Notes: generated by a model not told the origin, from the letters alone. Positions 31,982 through 39,851 are shown, counted from the first letter of the stretch. The stretch is DNA of 64,000 bases from Alkalicaulis satelles (GCF_008630495.1 NZ_VWOJ01000002.1:15001-79000); one strand, 5' to 3'. A program made the numbers and translations.

Positions 31982-32648
31982 GGCGAGCCTCCAGTTCAGC
32001 CCGCGTCTGGGGCGGCTGGGCCCGGGCGGCCAGCATCATGGTCAGCTCGGCCACGAAGCGCGGATTGGCGCTTTCCATGATCTGGGAGAAGCGCCGGGCG
32101 TTGGATTCCTGCATCTGGGCGGCGATCTTGAGCAGGGTCTCGCGATCGGTCTCCATCAGGGTCTGCATCACCGGCGCGGCGGCTTCCGGCTCCATGGTGG
32201 CATAAACGCGCACCAGCGCGTTCAGCTGCGCCTCGCGCTGGCTGTCGAGCTCACCCACAAGGGCGTGAATGTCATCGCGCAGCTCGATCAGCCGCGCCTC
32301 GCGCTCGTCCATGCGCCGCTCGGCGACTTCGATCAGCTGCTCGCGCGTATCCAGTTCCGCCTCGCGCTGGTCGAGCGCGCGCAGACGCTGGGCGACGCGA
32401 TTCTGCAGGTCCAGCTCCGACTGGGACGGCAGGACGATGGCCGGCTCCTCCTCCACTGACCGTGAGGCCGGCAATGGCGGCGGCGCGCTCTCGCGCGCGG
32501 CGGGCGCAGGCTCATTGTCCTCCACCGCATGGGCGGCGCCCGACATCCAGCTGATGGCGCCATCAGCCAAAGACAGCGCCTTGAGCGCCAGAAGCCCGCC
32601 CAGCAGCACCGACAGCAAGAGCAGAGGACGCGGACTCATCACGCTCAC
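31962..32648 (-). CDS. MotE-like flagellar accessory protein (coiled coil, MgtE-N-like)
   Basis: A 228-residue protein with one N-terminal membrane segment (about 7-25), a Pro-rich linker (46-62), a long coiled coil (about 75-150, rich in Arg, Glu, Leu) and a C-terminal helical domain VRVYATMEPEAAAPVMQTL, which resembles the MgtE-N/FliG-like fold of MotE. MotE in Sinorhizobium is a periplasmic chaperone for the stator protein MotC. A Caulobacter gene of this operon, PflI, affects flagellum placement, and this protein or its neighbour could correspond to it. It overlaps both neighbours. Confidence 0.7.
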   Translation of the reverse strand: MSVMSPRPLLLLSVLLGGLLALKALSLADGAISWMSGAAHAVEDNEPAPAARESAPPPLPASRSVEEEPAIVLPSQSELDLQNRVAQRLRALDQREAELDTREQLIEVAERRMDEREARLIELRDDIHALVGELDSQREAQLNALVRVYATMEPEAAAPVMQTLMETDRETLLKIAAQMQESNARRFSQIMESANPRFVAELTMMLAARAQPPQTRAELEARRVAAAD

Positions 32649-33043
32649 CTCATGGCCTTGAGGGTTTCAAGGCGCCGGCGCGAGGCATCCGCCGCCGCCG
32701 GCTCCGCCGTCCGCGCCGCGCTTGTGCGCTGGGGGCGCCCGACCAGCCGGGCCGCCTGGCTCTCGGCGCCCGCGCCCAGAAGGCGCAACTCGTCGGCCAT
32801 GGCGCGCGCCTGTTCCACCTCGCTCTTCAGGCCTGCGCCCTGTTCGCGCGCGGCCCGGTCCAGCGCCGCCAGGCTGGCGCGGGCGCGGTCGACGGCGTCA
32901 TTGAGCCCGGCAATGGTTTCTTTCAGCCCGTCCTGCCCCTCGCGCAGGGCGCGCAGGCGCCGGTCCACGCGCCAGCACATGATGGCGGCGGCGGCCAGGA
33001 GGATGCAGATCAGGCCTTCAAAGGCGAGGGCGGCGAGCGTCAT
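32645..33043 (-). CDS. DUF6468-like small membrane-anchored coiled-coil protein
   Basis: A 132-residue protein: one N-terminal membrane helix (about 5-24), a basic stretch RVDRRLRALREGQ, then a heptad-rich coiled coil to about 100 and a basic tail. Its start lies inside the fliM stop (ATGA) and its stop overlaps the MotE-like start, so all three are translationally coupled. The DUF6468 label is from memory of alphaproteobacterial genes after fliM. Its role is probably in flagellar assembly or placement. Confidence 0.65.
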   Translation of the reverse strand: MTLAALAFEGLICILLAAAAIMCWRVDRRLRALREGQDGLKETIAGLNDAVDRARASLAALDRAAREQGAGLKSEVEQARAMADELRLLGAGAESQAARLVGRPQRTSAARTAEPAAADASRRRLETLKAMR

Positions 33044-34203
33044 GTGAACCCCATCATGGATTTGCGCGCCGCCGCCGACAGCGGCGCATCAAGGCGGACC
33101 CCGATATTGTGGCCGATACGGCCCATGCGGCCGTGGGTCAGACGGATCGGCCCGCAGCGCAGCTCGATGGCGCCGTCCTGACCGGTATCGAGCATCAGCG
33201 TGTCGCCGACCTTCAGCGCCATCACCTCGCCCAGCGGCTTGCACATTTCATCGAGCACCGCCGAGACCTCCACCTTGGTCGACCACAGCTCGGTGGCCAG
33301 GTGACTTTCCCAGATATTGTCCCGGCCGAACTTCTCGCCCATGAACTGCTGGAGCAGCATTTTGCGGATGGGCTCCAGCGTGGCGTAGGGCAGCAGCATC
33401 TCGATGCGCCCGCCCCGGTCTTCCATATCAATGCGCAGCTTGACCAGGATCGCCGCATTGGCCGGACGGGCGATGGCGGCGAAGCGCGGATTGGTTTCCA
33501 CCCGGTCGAGATCGAAATCCACTTCGGTCAGCGGGGCGAAGGCCGAGCGCGCATCATTGAGCACCACCTCGATCATGCGCTGGACCAGCGTGCGTTCGAT
33601 GGTGGTGTAGGGCCGGCCCTCCACGCGCATGGCCGACGTGCCCCGGCGCCCGCCCAGCAACACGTCCACGATGGAGTAGATCAGGTTGGAGTCCACCGTC
33701 AGCAGGCCGAAATTGTCCAGCTGCCGGGCGCGGAACACCGCCAGAATCGCCGGCAGGGGAATGGAGTTGAGATAATCGCCAAAGCGGATGGAGGAGATAT
33801 TGTCCAGGCTCACCTCCACGTTATCGGAGGTGAAATTGCGCAATGAGGTCGTCATCAGCCGCACCAGGCGGTCAAAGACGATCTCCAGCATGGGCAGGCG
33901 CTCATAGGAGACCAGCGCCGAATTGATGATCGCGCGGATGCCCGAGCGCTCGCCCGCCTCGTCATCGGAGACCGAAAAGCCCAGAAGGGAATCGATCTCG
34001 TCCTGATTGAGGATGCGCTCCTGGGCCTGGCCGCCTTGCGTGGGCAGGAAAGTCTGCGCGTCGTCGCCGACCATGGCCTCCCACTCGGAGGCCAGCGCAT
34101 CGCCTTCCCCTTCTTCGCCCGGAAGGGCGTCAAAGTCCGGCTGGTCGCCAGCGGCGGCGGCTTCCCACTCCGCGGCCAGGGCGTCCTGATCAATATCGCT
34201 CAA
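33040..34203 (-). CDS. fliM: Flagellar motor switch protein FliM
   Basis: 387 residues. The CheY-binding segment NQDEIDSLLGF lies at about 65-75 instead of the extreme N-terminus, after an extension that contains a tandem repeat, DALAAEWEA (8-16) and DALASEWEA (35-43). The middle CheC-like domain (VSYERLPMLEIVFDRLVRL to LLPYATLEPIRKML) is intact, and so is the C-terminal SpoA domain (KVGDTLMLDTGQDGAIELRC). FliM forms the C-ring switch with FliG and FliN and receives CheY-P. It is 14 bases downstream of fliL and overlaps the next gene by 4 bases. Confidence 0.95.
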   Translation of the reverse strand: MSDIDQDALAAEWEAAAAGDQPDFDALPGEEGEGDALASEWEAMVGDDAQTFLPTQGGQAQERILNQDEIDSLLGFSVSDDEAGERSGIRAIINSALVSYERLPMLEIVFDRLVRLMTTSLRNFTSDNVEVSLDNISSIRFGDYLNSIPLPAILAVFRARQLDNFGLLTVDSNLIYSIVDVLLGGRRGTSAMRVEGRPYTTIERTLVQRMIEVVLNDARSAFAPLTEVDFDLDRVETNPRFAAIARPANAAILVKLRIDMEDRGGRIEMLLPYATLEPIRKMLLQQFMGEKFGRDNIWESHLATELWSTKVEVSAVLDEMCKPLGEVMALKVGDTLMLDTGQDGAIELRCGPIRLTHGRMGRIGHNIGVRLDAPLSAAARKSMMGFT

Positions 34204-34217
34204 GGCCCGCCCTCCTG

Positions 34218-34760
34218 CTATTGCAGCATGAATTCGTTGATCATCACATCCTCCACCTCGTGCGGCGCAAGGATGAGATTGGTGCGCCGCACCAGCTCTG
34301 ACTTGAGACGGAAATGGCCCATGGATCCGTCCAGATCCTCCGGCCTTAAGGTCAAGAGGAATTCGATATAGCTGTCGCGCAGCGCCAGCTTGCGCTCCGG
34401 CTGGCTCAGGCGCTGAGGCACCATGGGATCGAGATAGGAGATGTTGAACGACACGATCAGGGTCGGCGAGCGCCCCTGCTGGCGGCTCAGGGACACCTGA
34501 AGCGCCTCCTCGAAAGGCGAGATGATCTGTACCTGCTCCCAGTAATCAGGCTCGGCGATCTCGGCGGTCTCCTTCTCGGCGTCCTCATCCCCGCCGCCCA
34601 GGAACAACAGCGCCGCCGCAGCGCCCGCCAGCACCAGGATCAATACCGGCAGGCCGATGAACAACGCCAGCTTCATCAGGCCCGGCTTGGGCTTGGCGGC
34701 GCTCTCTTCGGCGCCCTCTTCAGCGTCGGTCCCGGTTTCGGTTTCGGCGTCTTCGGCCAT
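34218..34760 (-). CDS. fliL: Flagellar basal-body protein FliL
   Basis: 180 residues from the ATG at 34760, chosen because GGAG lies six bases upstream; the ATG at 34772 is poorly spaced. A very acidic cytoplasmic N-terminus is followed by one membrane helix (about 31-52, LALFIGLPVLILVLAGAAAA), then the periplasmic FliL domain (VSFNISYLDP, LRDSYIEFLLTLRPEDL, VEDVMINEFMLQ). FliL rings surround the stator and support torque. It is the first gene of the minus-strand fliL-fliM operon and divergent from flgF. Confidence 0.93.
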   Translation of the reverse strand: MAEDAETETGTDAEEGAEESAAKPKPGLMKLALFIGLPVLILVLAGAAAALLFLGGGDEDAEKETAEIAEPDYWEQVQIISPFEEALQVSLSRQQGRSPTLIVSFNISYLDPMVPQRLSQPERKLALRDSYIEFLLTLRPEDLDGSMGHFRLKSELVRRTNLILAPHEVEDVMINEFMLQ

Positions 34761-34818
34761 GGCCAGCTCCATCGCGCCCGGCGGCTTCCTGCAAAGGTTT
34801 TTCCAGGCTCTGAGGGCA

Positions 34819-34850
34819 TTAACCGCCGCTGCGGTTAACGATTCGTTGGG
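34819..34850. promoter_or_regulatory. TTAA-based element (CtrA-like) upstream of fliL
   Basis: TTAACCGC-CGCT-GCGGTTAA (34819-34838) is a perfect hairpin palindrome. The second TTAA also begins TTAA-N7-TTGG, close to the CtrA consensus TTAA-N7-TTAA. It contains GATTC, a CcrM methylation site. Caulobacter fliL is CtrA-controlled; here the half-site spacing is imperfect, so the call is tentative. Confidence 0.4.
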
Positions 34851-34862
34851 AAACCGCCCGTC

Positions 34863-34904
34863 CCCGGCAGAAATTGCCGCCTTGAGTGCAGCGGGGCGGC
34901 AAAC
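34863..34904. promoter_or_regulatory. FlbD ftr-like enhancer elements between fliL and flgF
   Basis: CCCGGCAGAAATTGCCGCC (34863-34881) is an inverted repeat around CGGCA/TGCCG. A second half-match, GGGGCGGCAAA, follows at about 34893-34903. They lie about 70-100 bases upstream of the sigma-54 promoter of flgF, where Caulobacter keeps paired ftr sites bound by FlbD. The same palindrome recurs upstream of flgI. Confidence 0.6.
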
Positions 34905-34946
34905 CTGATCCCGCCAGGCCAGGGCGCACGCCGTTCAAGTCAAATA

Positions 34947-34979
34947 AATCAATGGATTAACCATGGCACGGCCCTTGCG
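34947..34979 (+). promoter_or_regulatory. IHF-like site and sigma-54 promoter of flgF
   Basis: TGGCACGGCCCTTGC (34964-34978) is a consensus sigma-54 promoter with GG (34965-34966) and GC (34977-34978) 12 bases apart, about 65 bases before the flgF start. AATCAATGGATTA (34947-34959) matches the IHF consensus WATCAANNNNTTR. TTAACCAT overlaps the -24 box. Confidence 0.8.
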
Positions 34980-35043
34980 CTGACGTGAGCGACGGCTGCC
35001 AAAACCGGCGGCTGGGGCTCAACGCCAGAAGGAGAGGCGCCCC

Positions 35044-35775
35044 ATGGACAATGCGATGCTGATCGGCCTGTCCCGCCAGCTCACCTTGCGCCGTGAGATG
35101 GACATCACCGCCAATAATATCGCCAATGCCAGCACCGAGGGCTTCAAGGCCGAGCGCGTGCTGCTGGAGCCGCGCGAAGCCGCGCGCGCCCGCCATCAGG
35201 ACGGGCCGGCGCGCGTGCAGTTCGTGGGTGAATGGGCCATGGGCCGCGATTTCACCCAGGGCGTGCTGACCCCGACAGGCCGTCCGCTGGATCTGGCCCT
35301 GGACGGGCCGGGCTATTTTGTTCTGGACACCCCCGCCGGCGAACGCTTCACCCGGGACGGGCGCTTCACCCTGAACGCGGCGGGCGAGCTGACAGCGGCT
35401 GACGGCGCGCGCGTTCTTGATGAAGGCGGCGCGCCCATCGTGATCAATCGCGAGCTGGGCCCGGTTGAGATCAGCGCCAATGGCGCGCTCAGCCAGGGCG
35501 GGATTCCCGGCCCGCGCCTGGCGCTGGCGGCGTTCGAGCAGCCCGGCCTGCTCTCCAAGACCGGGGACAACCGTTATCAGGCGCCTGACGATGCCGAACG
35601 CCTCGATGCGCGCCCCGAGGTGCGCCAGGGCTTCAGCGAAGCCTCCAATGTGCGCCCGATCCTTGAGATGACCCGGATGATGGAGGTCAGCCGCGCCTAT
35701 CAGTCGGTGACCCGCATGATCCGTGATGCAGACGAACTTAGCCGCAAGGCGATTGAACGCCTTGGCCGGCCCTGA
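35044..35775 (+). CDS. flgF: Flagellar basal-body rod protein FlgF
   Basis: A 243-residue axial protein. The N-terminal rod motif is MDNAMLIGLSRQLTLRREM followed by ANNIANASTEGFK. The centre has LDLALDGPGYFVL and FTRDGRFTLNAAGEL, and the C-terminus ends RAYQSVTRMI with the paired terminal helix. No signal peptide, as expected for export by the flagellar type III apparatus. AGGAGAGG precedes the ATG. First gene of the flgF-flgG-flgA-flgH transcript under the sigma-54 promoter. FlgF forms the proximal rod. Confidence 0.95.
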   Translation: MDNAMLIGLSRQLTLRREMDITANNIANASTEGFKAERVLLEPREAARARHQDGPARVQFVGEWAMGRDFTQGVLTPTGRPLDLALDGPGYFVLDTPAGERFTRDGRFTLNAAGELTAADGARVLDEGGAPIVINRELGPVEISANGALSQGGIPGPRLALAAFEQPGLLSKTGDNRYQAPDDAERLDARPEVRQGFSEASNVRPILEMTRMMEVSRAYQSVTRMIRDADELSRKAIERLGRP

Positions 35776-35801
35776 CGCTGACCAAGCTGGAGACTGAACC
35801 C

Positions 35802-36587
35802 ATGCGCGCCTTGTCCACCGCCGCCACCGGAATGGAAGCCCAGCAGCTGGCGGTCGAAGTGATCGCCCACAACCTGGCCAATATGAACACTGCTGCGTTC
35901 AAGCGCCAGCGGGCCGAGTTCCAGGATCTGCTCTACCAGACCCTGCGCCAGCCCGGCGCCAACTCCTCGGACACCGGCACCATCGTGCCCACCGGGGTGC
36001 AGATCGGGCTGGGGGTCAATGCCGGCTCGGTCTACCGCGTCACCGAACAGGGCAGCCTGTCCCAGACCGGCAATCCTTATGATGTGGCGATTTCCGGCGA
36101 CGGCTATTTCCGCATCCAGCTTCCCAATGGCGGCGACGCCTATACCCGGGCGGGCAATTTCTCGCTCAGCCCGGAGGGCGAGCTGGTCACCGCTGACGGC
36201 TACCGGGTCGAGCCCGGCATCGTGGTGCCCCAGGAAGCGCGCCAGATGATCATCAACCAGCAAGGCCAGGTGCAGATCCTGCTCGATGGCGAGGCCGAAC
36301 CCCAGACGATCGGCCAGCTGGAGCTGGTGATTTTCGCCAATGAGGCGGGCCTGGAGCAGATCGGGGGCAATCTCCTGCTCGAAAGCGCCGCCTCCGGCGC
36401 GCCCCAGCCCGGCGTCCCCGGCGATCCCGGCTTCGGCCTGATCAATCAGGGCTTTATCGAGGCTTCCAATGTGGACGCCGTCACCGAGGTGACCGCCCTG
36501 ATCAAGGCCCAGCGGGCCTATGAGATGAACGCCCGGGTGATCAGCGCCGCCGACGAAATGCTCGCTGCGTCCTCCAATCTGCGCTGA
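35802..36587 (+). CDS. flgG: Flagellar distal rod protein FlgG
   Basis: 261 residues, the standard FlgG length. MRALSTAATGMEAQQLAVEV with HNLANMNTAAFKRQRAEFQ is the N-terminal rod motif. DLLYQTLRQPG is the FlgG-specific segment that straightens the distal rod. FINQGFIEASNVDAV-type and RAYEMNARVISAADEML ends close the protein. It lies 26 bases after flgF. It builds the distal rod that passes through the P and L rings encoded by flgI and flgH nearby. Confidence 0.96.
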   Translation: MRALSTAATGMEAQQLAVEVIAHNLANMNTAAFKRQRAEFQDLLYQTLRQPGANSSDTGTIVPTGVQIGLGVNAGSVYRVTEQGSLSQTGNPYDVAISGDGYFRIQLPNGGDAYTRAGNFSLSPEGELVTADGYRVEPGIVVPQEARQMIINQQGQVQILLDGEAEPQTIGQLELVIFANEAGLEQIGGNLLLESAASGAPQPGVPGDPGFGLINQGFIEASNVDAVTEVTALIKAQRAYEMNARVISAADEMLAASSNLR

Positions 36588-36596
36588 GGCTGACCC

Positions 36597-37553
36597 ATGA
36601 CCGTTCTGATCCGCATGCCCGCCCTGATCGCCGCCCTGGTCTTCGTTCTGGCCCTTGCGCCCGGCGCGCCCGCCAGCGAATTGCGCACCGTGGTGCTCAA
36701 GGACCGGCTGGTGACCACGGACGGGGTCATCACGCTGGGCGATCTGTTCGACAATGCCGGCGAGGCGGGCGAGGCCGCGCTGGCGCGCGCCCCGGCCCCC
36801 GGCCAGCGCCTGTCGCTGGATCCCGCTTTCGTGCGCGCCGAGGCGGCGCGCCAGGGGCTCAACTGGGTCAATGCCGGCGGGGTGATGCGCATCACGGTGG
36901 AGCGCGCCGGACGCACAGTCAGCACCGCCCAGATCACCGGTCTGATCGAGGAAGCGCTTTATGTGGAGACCGGTCAGGCGCACCTGATCGAGCTGTCCAA
37001 CCGCACCCAGACCCTGCACGCCCCCATGGACAGCGCAGGTGGTCCGGAGCTGGTCAGCCTTGACGTGGATGCGCGCGCGGGCCTGTTCCGCGCCGAGATC
37101 GCACCCTGGCCGGGAGCGGCGCCCGAGCGTATGGGCGGACGCGTCCAGCCGGTCACCGACGTGCCGGTGCTGGCGCGCGCCGTGGCGCGGGGCGAAACCC
37201 TCACCTCAGATCATATCCGCTGGGAAAGACGGCCCGCCAGCCAGGTGCGCCCGGACACGCTATTGCGCGAGGAGGCCCTGGTCGGTCAGGAAGCCCGGCG
37301 CACCCTGCGCGCCGACACGCCGCTGCGCGCCATTGATGTGCAAGCCCCGGTGATGATCACGCGCGGGGAGACAGTGCAGCTGATCTATCAGGTTGGCGGC
37401 CTCGTCCTCACCGCCCGCGCCCGCGCGCTGGACAACGCCGCCGAAGGCCAGAGCGCGCGCTTTTTGAACCTGCAATCGAACCGCACCGTCGAAGCGGTCG
37501 CTGAAGGGGCCGGCCGGGCCCGCATCGCGGCTTCGTCCGCCTTCATGAACTAG
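36597..37553 (+). CDS. flgA: Flagella basal-body P-ring formation protein FlgA
   Basis: 318 residues with a signal peptide ending near APAS (residue 23). The N-terminal part is alphaproteobacteria-specific. The C-terminal SAF-like domain (VPVLARAVARGETLTSDHIRW, RRTLRADTPLRAIDVQAP, VMITRGETVQLIYQVGGL) is the conserved FlgA core. FlgA is a periplasmic chaperone for FlgI P-ring assembly. It starts 9 bases after flgG. Length exceeds the enteric FlgA (about 220), which is usual in alphaproteobacteria. Confidence 0.92.
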   Translation: MTVLIRMPALIAALVFVLALAPGAPASELRTVVLKDRLVTTDGVITLGDLFDNAGEAGEAALARAPAPGQRLSLDPAFVRAEAARQGLNWVNAGGVMRITVERAGRTVSTAQITGLIEEALYVETGQAHLIELSNRTQTLHAPMDSAGGPELVSLDVDARAGLFRAEIAPWPGAAPERMGGRVQPVTDVPVLARAVARGETLTSDHIRWERRPASQVRPDTLLREEALVGQEARRTLRADTPLRAIDVQAPVMITRGETVQLIYQVGGLVLTARARALDNAAEGQSARFLNLQSNRTVEAVAEGAGRARIAASSAFMN

Positions 37554-37564
37554 GAGAGAGCGCC

Positions 37565-38362
37565 ATGCGCCGCACCCTCGCCAACACCGCCGCGATTGTC
37601 ATCGTCAGCACCGCCCTGACCGCCTGCGCGGCCAAGGACCGGCTCTCCTATATCGGCCAGCCCCCGCCGCTATCGCCCATGGACAACACCGCGGTGCTGA
37701 CCGGATCGGTCAGCACGGCAGGCATGACCCCGGCCCAGATCGACGCAGCGCGCGCCCAGCGCATCCAGACGCTGATGGCTGAACGCGACCAGACCCGGCG
37801 TCACGCCAACTCGCTGTGGAGCGCCAACACCACCACCTTCTTCGGCGATCCGCGCGCCAGCAATGTGGGCGATATCGTCACGGTGAAGATCAATATCTCC
37901 GACCGCGCCCAGGTGCAGAACCAGACCTCGCGCGCGCGCCAGACCTCCGAGCGCTCCAACCTGACCAATTTCCTCGGCGGCGAAGCCGCGCTGGACGGGT
38001 TCTTCAATGACGCGGTCGACCCGGCCAATCTGACCCGCTTCGGCTCCAACTCGTCCATGCAGGGCACGGGCAGCGTGAACCGGTCGGAATCCATCACCAT
38101 GACGGCGGCGGCCATCGTGGTGGACGTGCTCTGGAACGGCAATCTGGTGATCCATGGCCGTCAGGAAGTGCGCATCAACAACGAAGTGCGCGAGCTGCTG
38201 CTCTCGGGGATCGTACGTCCCCAGGACATCGCCGCCGACAATTCCATTGATCACCGCAAGATCGCCGAGGCGCGGGTATCCTATGGCGGACGCGGGCATA
38301 TCTCCGAAATGCAGCGCCCGCCCATCGGGCAGGAAGTCTATAACCTGCTCTGGCCGTTCTGA
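37565..38362 (+). CDS. flgH: Flagellar L-ring protein FlgH
   Basis: 265 residues with a lipoprotein signal (LTACA, Cys about 21). The conserved FlgH core is clear: NSLWSANTTTFFGDPRASNVGD, VTVKINISDRAQVQNQTSR, GTGSVNRSESITMTAAAIVV, NGNLVIHGRQEVRINNEVRE, LSGIVRPQDI and VSYGGRGHISEMQRP. It forms the L ring in the outer membrane around the rod. It starts 11 bases after flgA, with AGGAGAGAGCGCC before the ATG. Confidence 0.96.
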   Translation: MRRTLANTAAIVIVSTALTACAAKDRLSYIGQPPPLSPMDNTAVLTGSVSTAGMTPAQIDAARAQRIQTLMAERDQTRRHANSLWSANTTTFFGDPRASNVGDIVTVKINISDRAQVQNQTSRARQTSERSNLTNFLGGEAALDGFFNDAVDPANLTRFGSNSSMQGTGSVNRSESITMTAAAIVVDVLWNGNLVIHGRQEVRINNEVRELLLSGIVRPQDIAADNSIDHRKIAEARVSYGGRGHISEMQRPPIGQEVYNLLWPF

Positions 38363-38367
38363 CGCTC

Positions 38368-38751
38368 ATGCCCAGCGGCCCTGAGATCGAGCGCTTTGAA
38401 CTGGAGGGCGCCAATGTTTTGTGCATCCGCACGCGCGGTCGCAATTCCGTGGCCGCCAGCCGGGCCAACGCGCCGCGCCTGTGCGCGCGCCTGGAGGAAG
38501 AGGGCCGCGACGGGCTGATCCTGGATTATTCCGATTGCGCGCTGGAGCACACCGTGCCGCAATTCGCATCCATCGCGGAGATTTTCGCAGAGGCCATGCC
38601 CCGCCATGTGACGGTGGCCTATGTCTACAGCCCGGCCAATATGATGCATGCGCTCATGATGACCAAAATGCTGCACAAGGCCGGATTGAAAGCGCGCGCC
38701 TTCCCCGGCTGGGACGAGGCGGAAAGCTGGATCCGCGCGGAGCTGGCCTGA
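38368..38751 (+). CDS. STAS/SpoIIAA-like small protein at the end of the flgF operon
   Basis: A 127-residue protein 5 bases after flgH, so part of that transcript. The pattern of beta strands and helices (ANVLCIRTRG, GLILDYSDCALEHTV, HVTVAYVYSPANMMHALMMT, AFPGWDEAESWIRAEL) fits a SpoIIAA-like STAS fold. The usual DSSG phosphorylation motif is absent; LDYSDC takes its place. Function unknown. It converges on dksA with only a 4-base gap. Confidence 0.6.
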   Translation: MPSGPEIERFELEGANVLCIRTRGRNSVAASRANAPRLCARLEEEGRDGLILDYSDCALEHTVPQFASIAEIFAEAMPRHVTVAYVYSPANMMHALMMTKMLHKAGLKARAFPGWDEAESWIRAELA

Positions 38752-38755
38752 GGCT

Positions 38756-39187
38756 TCAATCGTCGCGGTGGACGCGCTCGGAGCGCTCATGGCGCTCCTG
38801 GGCTTCCAGGCTCAGCGTGGCCACCGGGCGCGCATCCAGGCGCGCCAGCGAGATGGGCTCGCCGGTTTCCTCGCAATAACCGTAAGTGTCGTCCTCGATC
38901 CGGCGCAGGGCCGCGTCGATCTTGGCGATCAGCTTGCGCTGGCGGTCGCGGGCGCGCAGTTCCAGCGCGCGGTCGGTCTCGGTGGAGGCGCGGTCCGCCA
39001 GGTCGGGCAGCGCGCCGATATCTTCCTGAAGCGCTGACAGGGTGGAGCGGCTCTCGCGGATGATCTCGTCTTTCCAGGCCAGCAATTTGCGGCGGAAATA
39101 TTCCTTGTGGCGATCGTTCATGAACGGCTCGCCATCGCTCGGGATGTATCCCTTGGGCAGTTCGATCGAGGATTCCGTAACGGCCAT
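38756..39187 (-). CDS. dksA: DksA-family RNA polymerase-binding regulator
   Basis: 143 residues. The N-terminal coiled coil (about 25-105, RRKLLAWKDEIIRESRSTL to KIDAALRRIED) carries the acidic tip typical of DksA (DLADRASTETD). The C-terminal segment YGYCEETGEPISLARLDARP is the DksA zinc-finger region, but only one Cys remains of the usual four, so zinc is unlikely to be held in the classical way. DksA binds the RNA polymerase secondary channel with ppGpp. Caulobacter also has dksA beside its flagellar genes. Confidence 0.9.
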   Translation of the reverse strand: MAVTESSIELPKGYIPSDGEPFMNDRHKEYFRRKLLAWKDEIIRESRSTLSALQEDIGALPDLADRASTETDRALELRARDRQRKLIAKIDAALRRIEDDTYGYCEETGEPISLARLDARPVATLSLEAQERHERSERVHRDD

Positions 39188-39334
39188 TCTCGCGACTCCA
39201 TGACTTCCCCGAGCCGGGCGCGCGGAGAATATCCAGCAAAGACCTCAAGTCAATCGACGGGCGCTGTTATCGCGCAAGTTTGGCGCCAGTGTGAAATTCT
39301 CGTGAACATTGAGGCCGTTGGCGCAGATGAAGGG

Positions 39335-39754
39335 TCACCGGCCGTGCTTGGCCAGTTCCACCGCGGCGCGAATCTCCACCTCGTCGAGGGCCGCTTCCAG
39401 GCGCGGGTCGCGGGTTGCGTCGCGCTGGGTACGCACCGTTTCCATCAGACGCTCCAGCGTATCGCGCGGCAGGGCGCCGTCGAGAATGGCCAGCTTGAGA
39501 TCATCGAGCACGTCGAGAAGGCTGAAGGCGCGTTCGGTGGCGCGCTTGCGCGCGGCCTGGAAATCGTCTGCGCCCTGCAGGGCCATCAGCGCCTCGATGG
39601 AATTGACCGAGGCCGCCGCACCGATACCGCCCGCCAGAGCGGAGCCTGAAGCGCTGGCAGACGTCTCGGGCGCAAAATCGCCGCTGGCGCGCGCGCCCGG
39701 CGTTTTGCGGGCGGACGAGACCGGCGGTGCGGGGCGCGGAGCGTTGATCTTCAT
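39335..39754 (-). CDS. fliX: Flagellar assembly regulator FliX
   Basis: 139 residues from the ATG at 39754, which begins MKINAPRP, the FliX N-terminal type; the frame upstream runs through control DNA. A disordered Ala/Ser/Pro-rich N-terminal third is followed by a helical core (SVNSIEALMALQGADDF, RATERAFSLLDVLDDLKLAI, ETVRTQRDATRDPRLEAAL). In Caulobacter, FliX couples early basal-body assembly to FlbD activity, so it acts on the sigma-54 promoters seen here. It is divergent from flgI, as in Caulobacter. Confidence 0.85.
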   Translation of the reverse strand: MKINAPRPAPPVSSARKTPGARASGDFAPETSASASGSALAGGIGAAASVNSIEALMALQGADDFQAARKRATERAFSLLDVLDDLKLAILDGALPRDTLERLMETVRTQRDATRDPRLEAALDEVEIRAAVELAKHGR

Positions 39755-39794
39755 GGGCGCGATCCTGACGCGGTGATCCGGATGCGAAGCTGGC

Positions 39795-39808
39795 TTAACC
39801 TGGGTTAA
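39795..39808. promoter_or_regulatory. Paired TTAA element upstream of fliX (CtrA-like)
   Basis: TTAACCTGGGTTAA is a pair of TTAA half sites separated by 6 bases, one fewer than the usual CtrA spacing of 7, about 40 bases upstream of fliX. Caulobacter fliX is CtrA-controlled. The assignment is tentative. Confidence 0.45.
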
Positions 39809-39831
39809 CGCGCGATTAAGCCCGCCGTCCG

Positions 39832-39851
39832 GGGCGGCAGTTTTTGCCGCC
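39832..39851. promoter_or_regulatory. FlbD ftr-like palindrome between fliX and flgI
   Basis: GGGCGGCAGTTTTTGCCGCC is an inverted repeat (GGCGGCA/TGCCGCC) about 100 bases upstream of the flgI sigma-54 promoter. It matches the element at 34863 before flgF in sequence, spacing and order. A half-match, ACGGCAGAACCCG, follows at about 39864-39876. Confidence 0.6.

Noticed and set aside
28775-32080. A 1101-residue open frame opposite the large TPR gene
   Set aside because: It is the antisense shadow of a strong minus-strand gene in high-GC DNA, has no ribosome site and a composition of Arg/Gln/His/Ala that matches complementary codons. No domain is recognisable.
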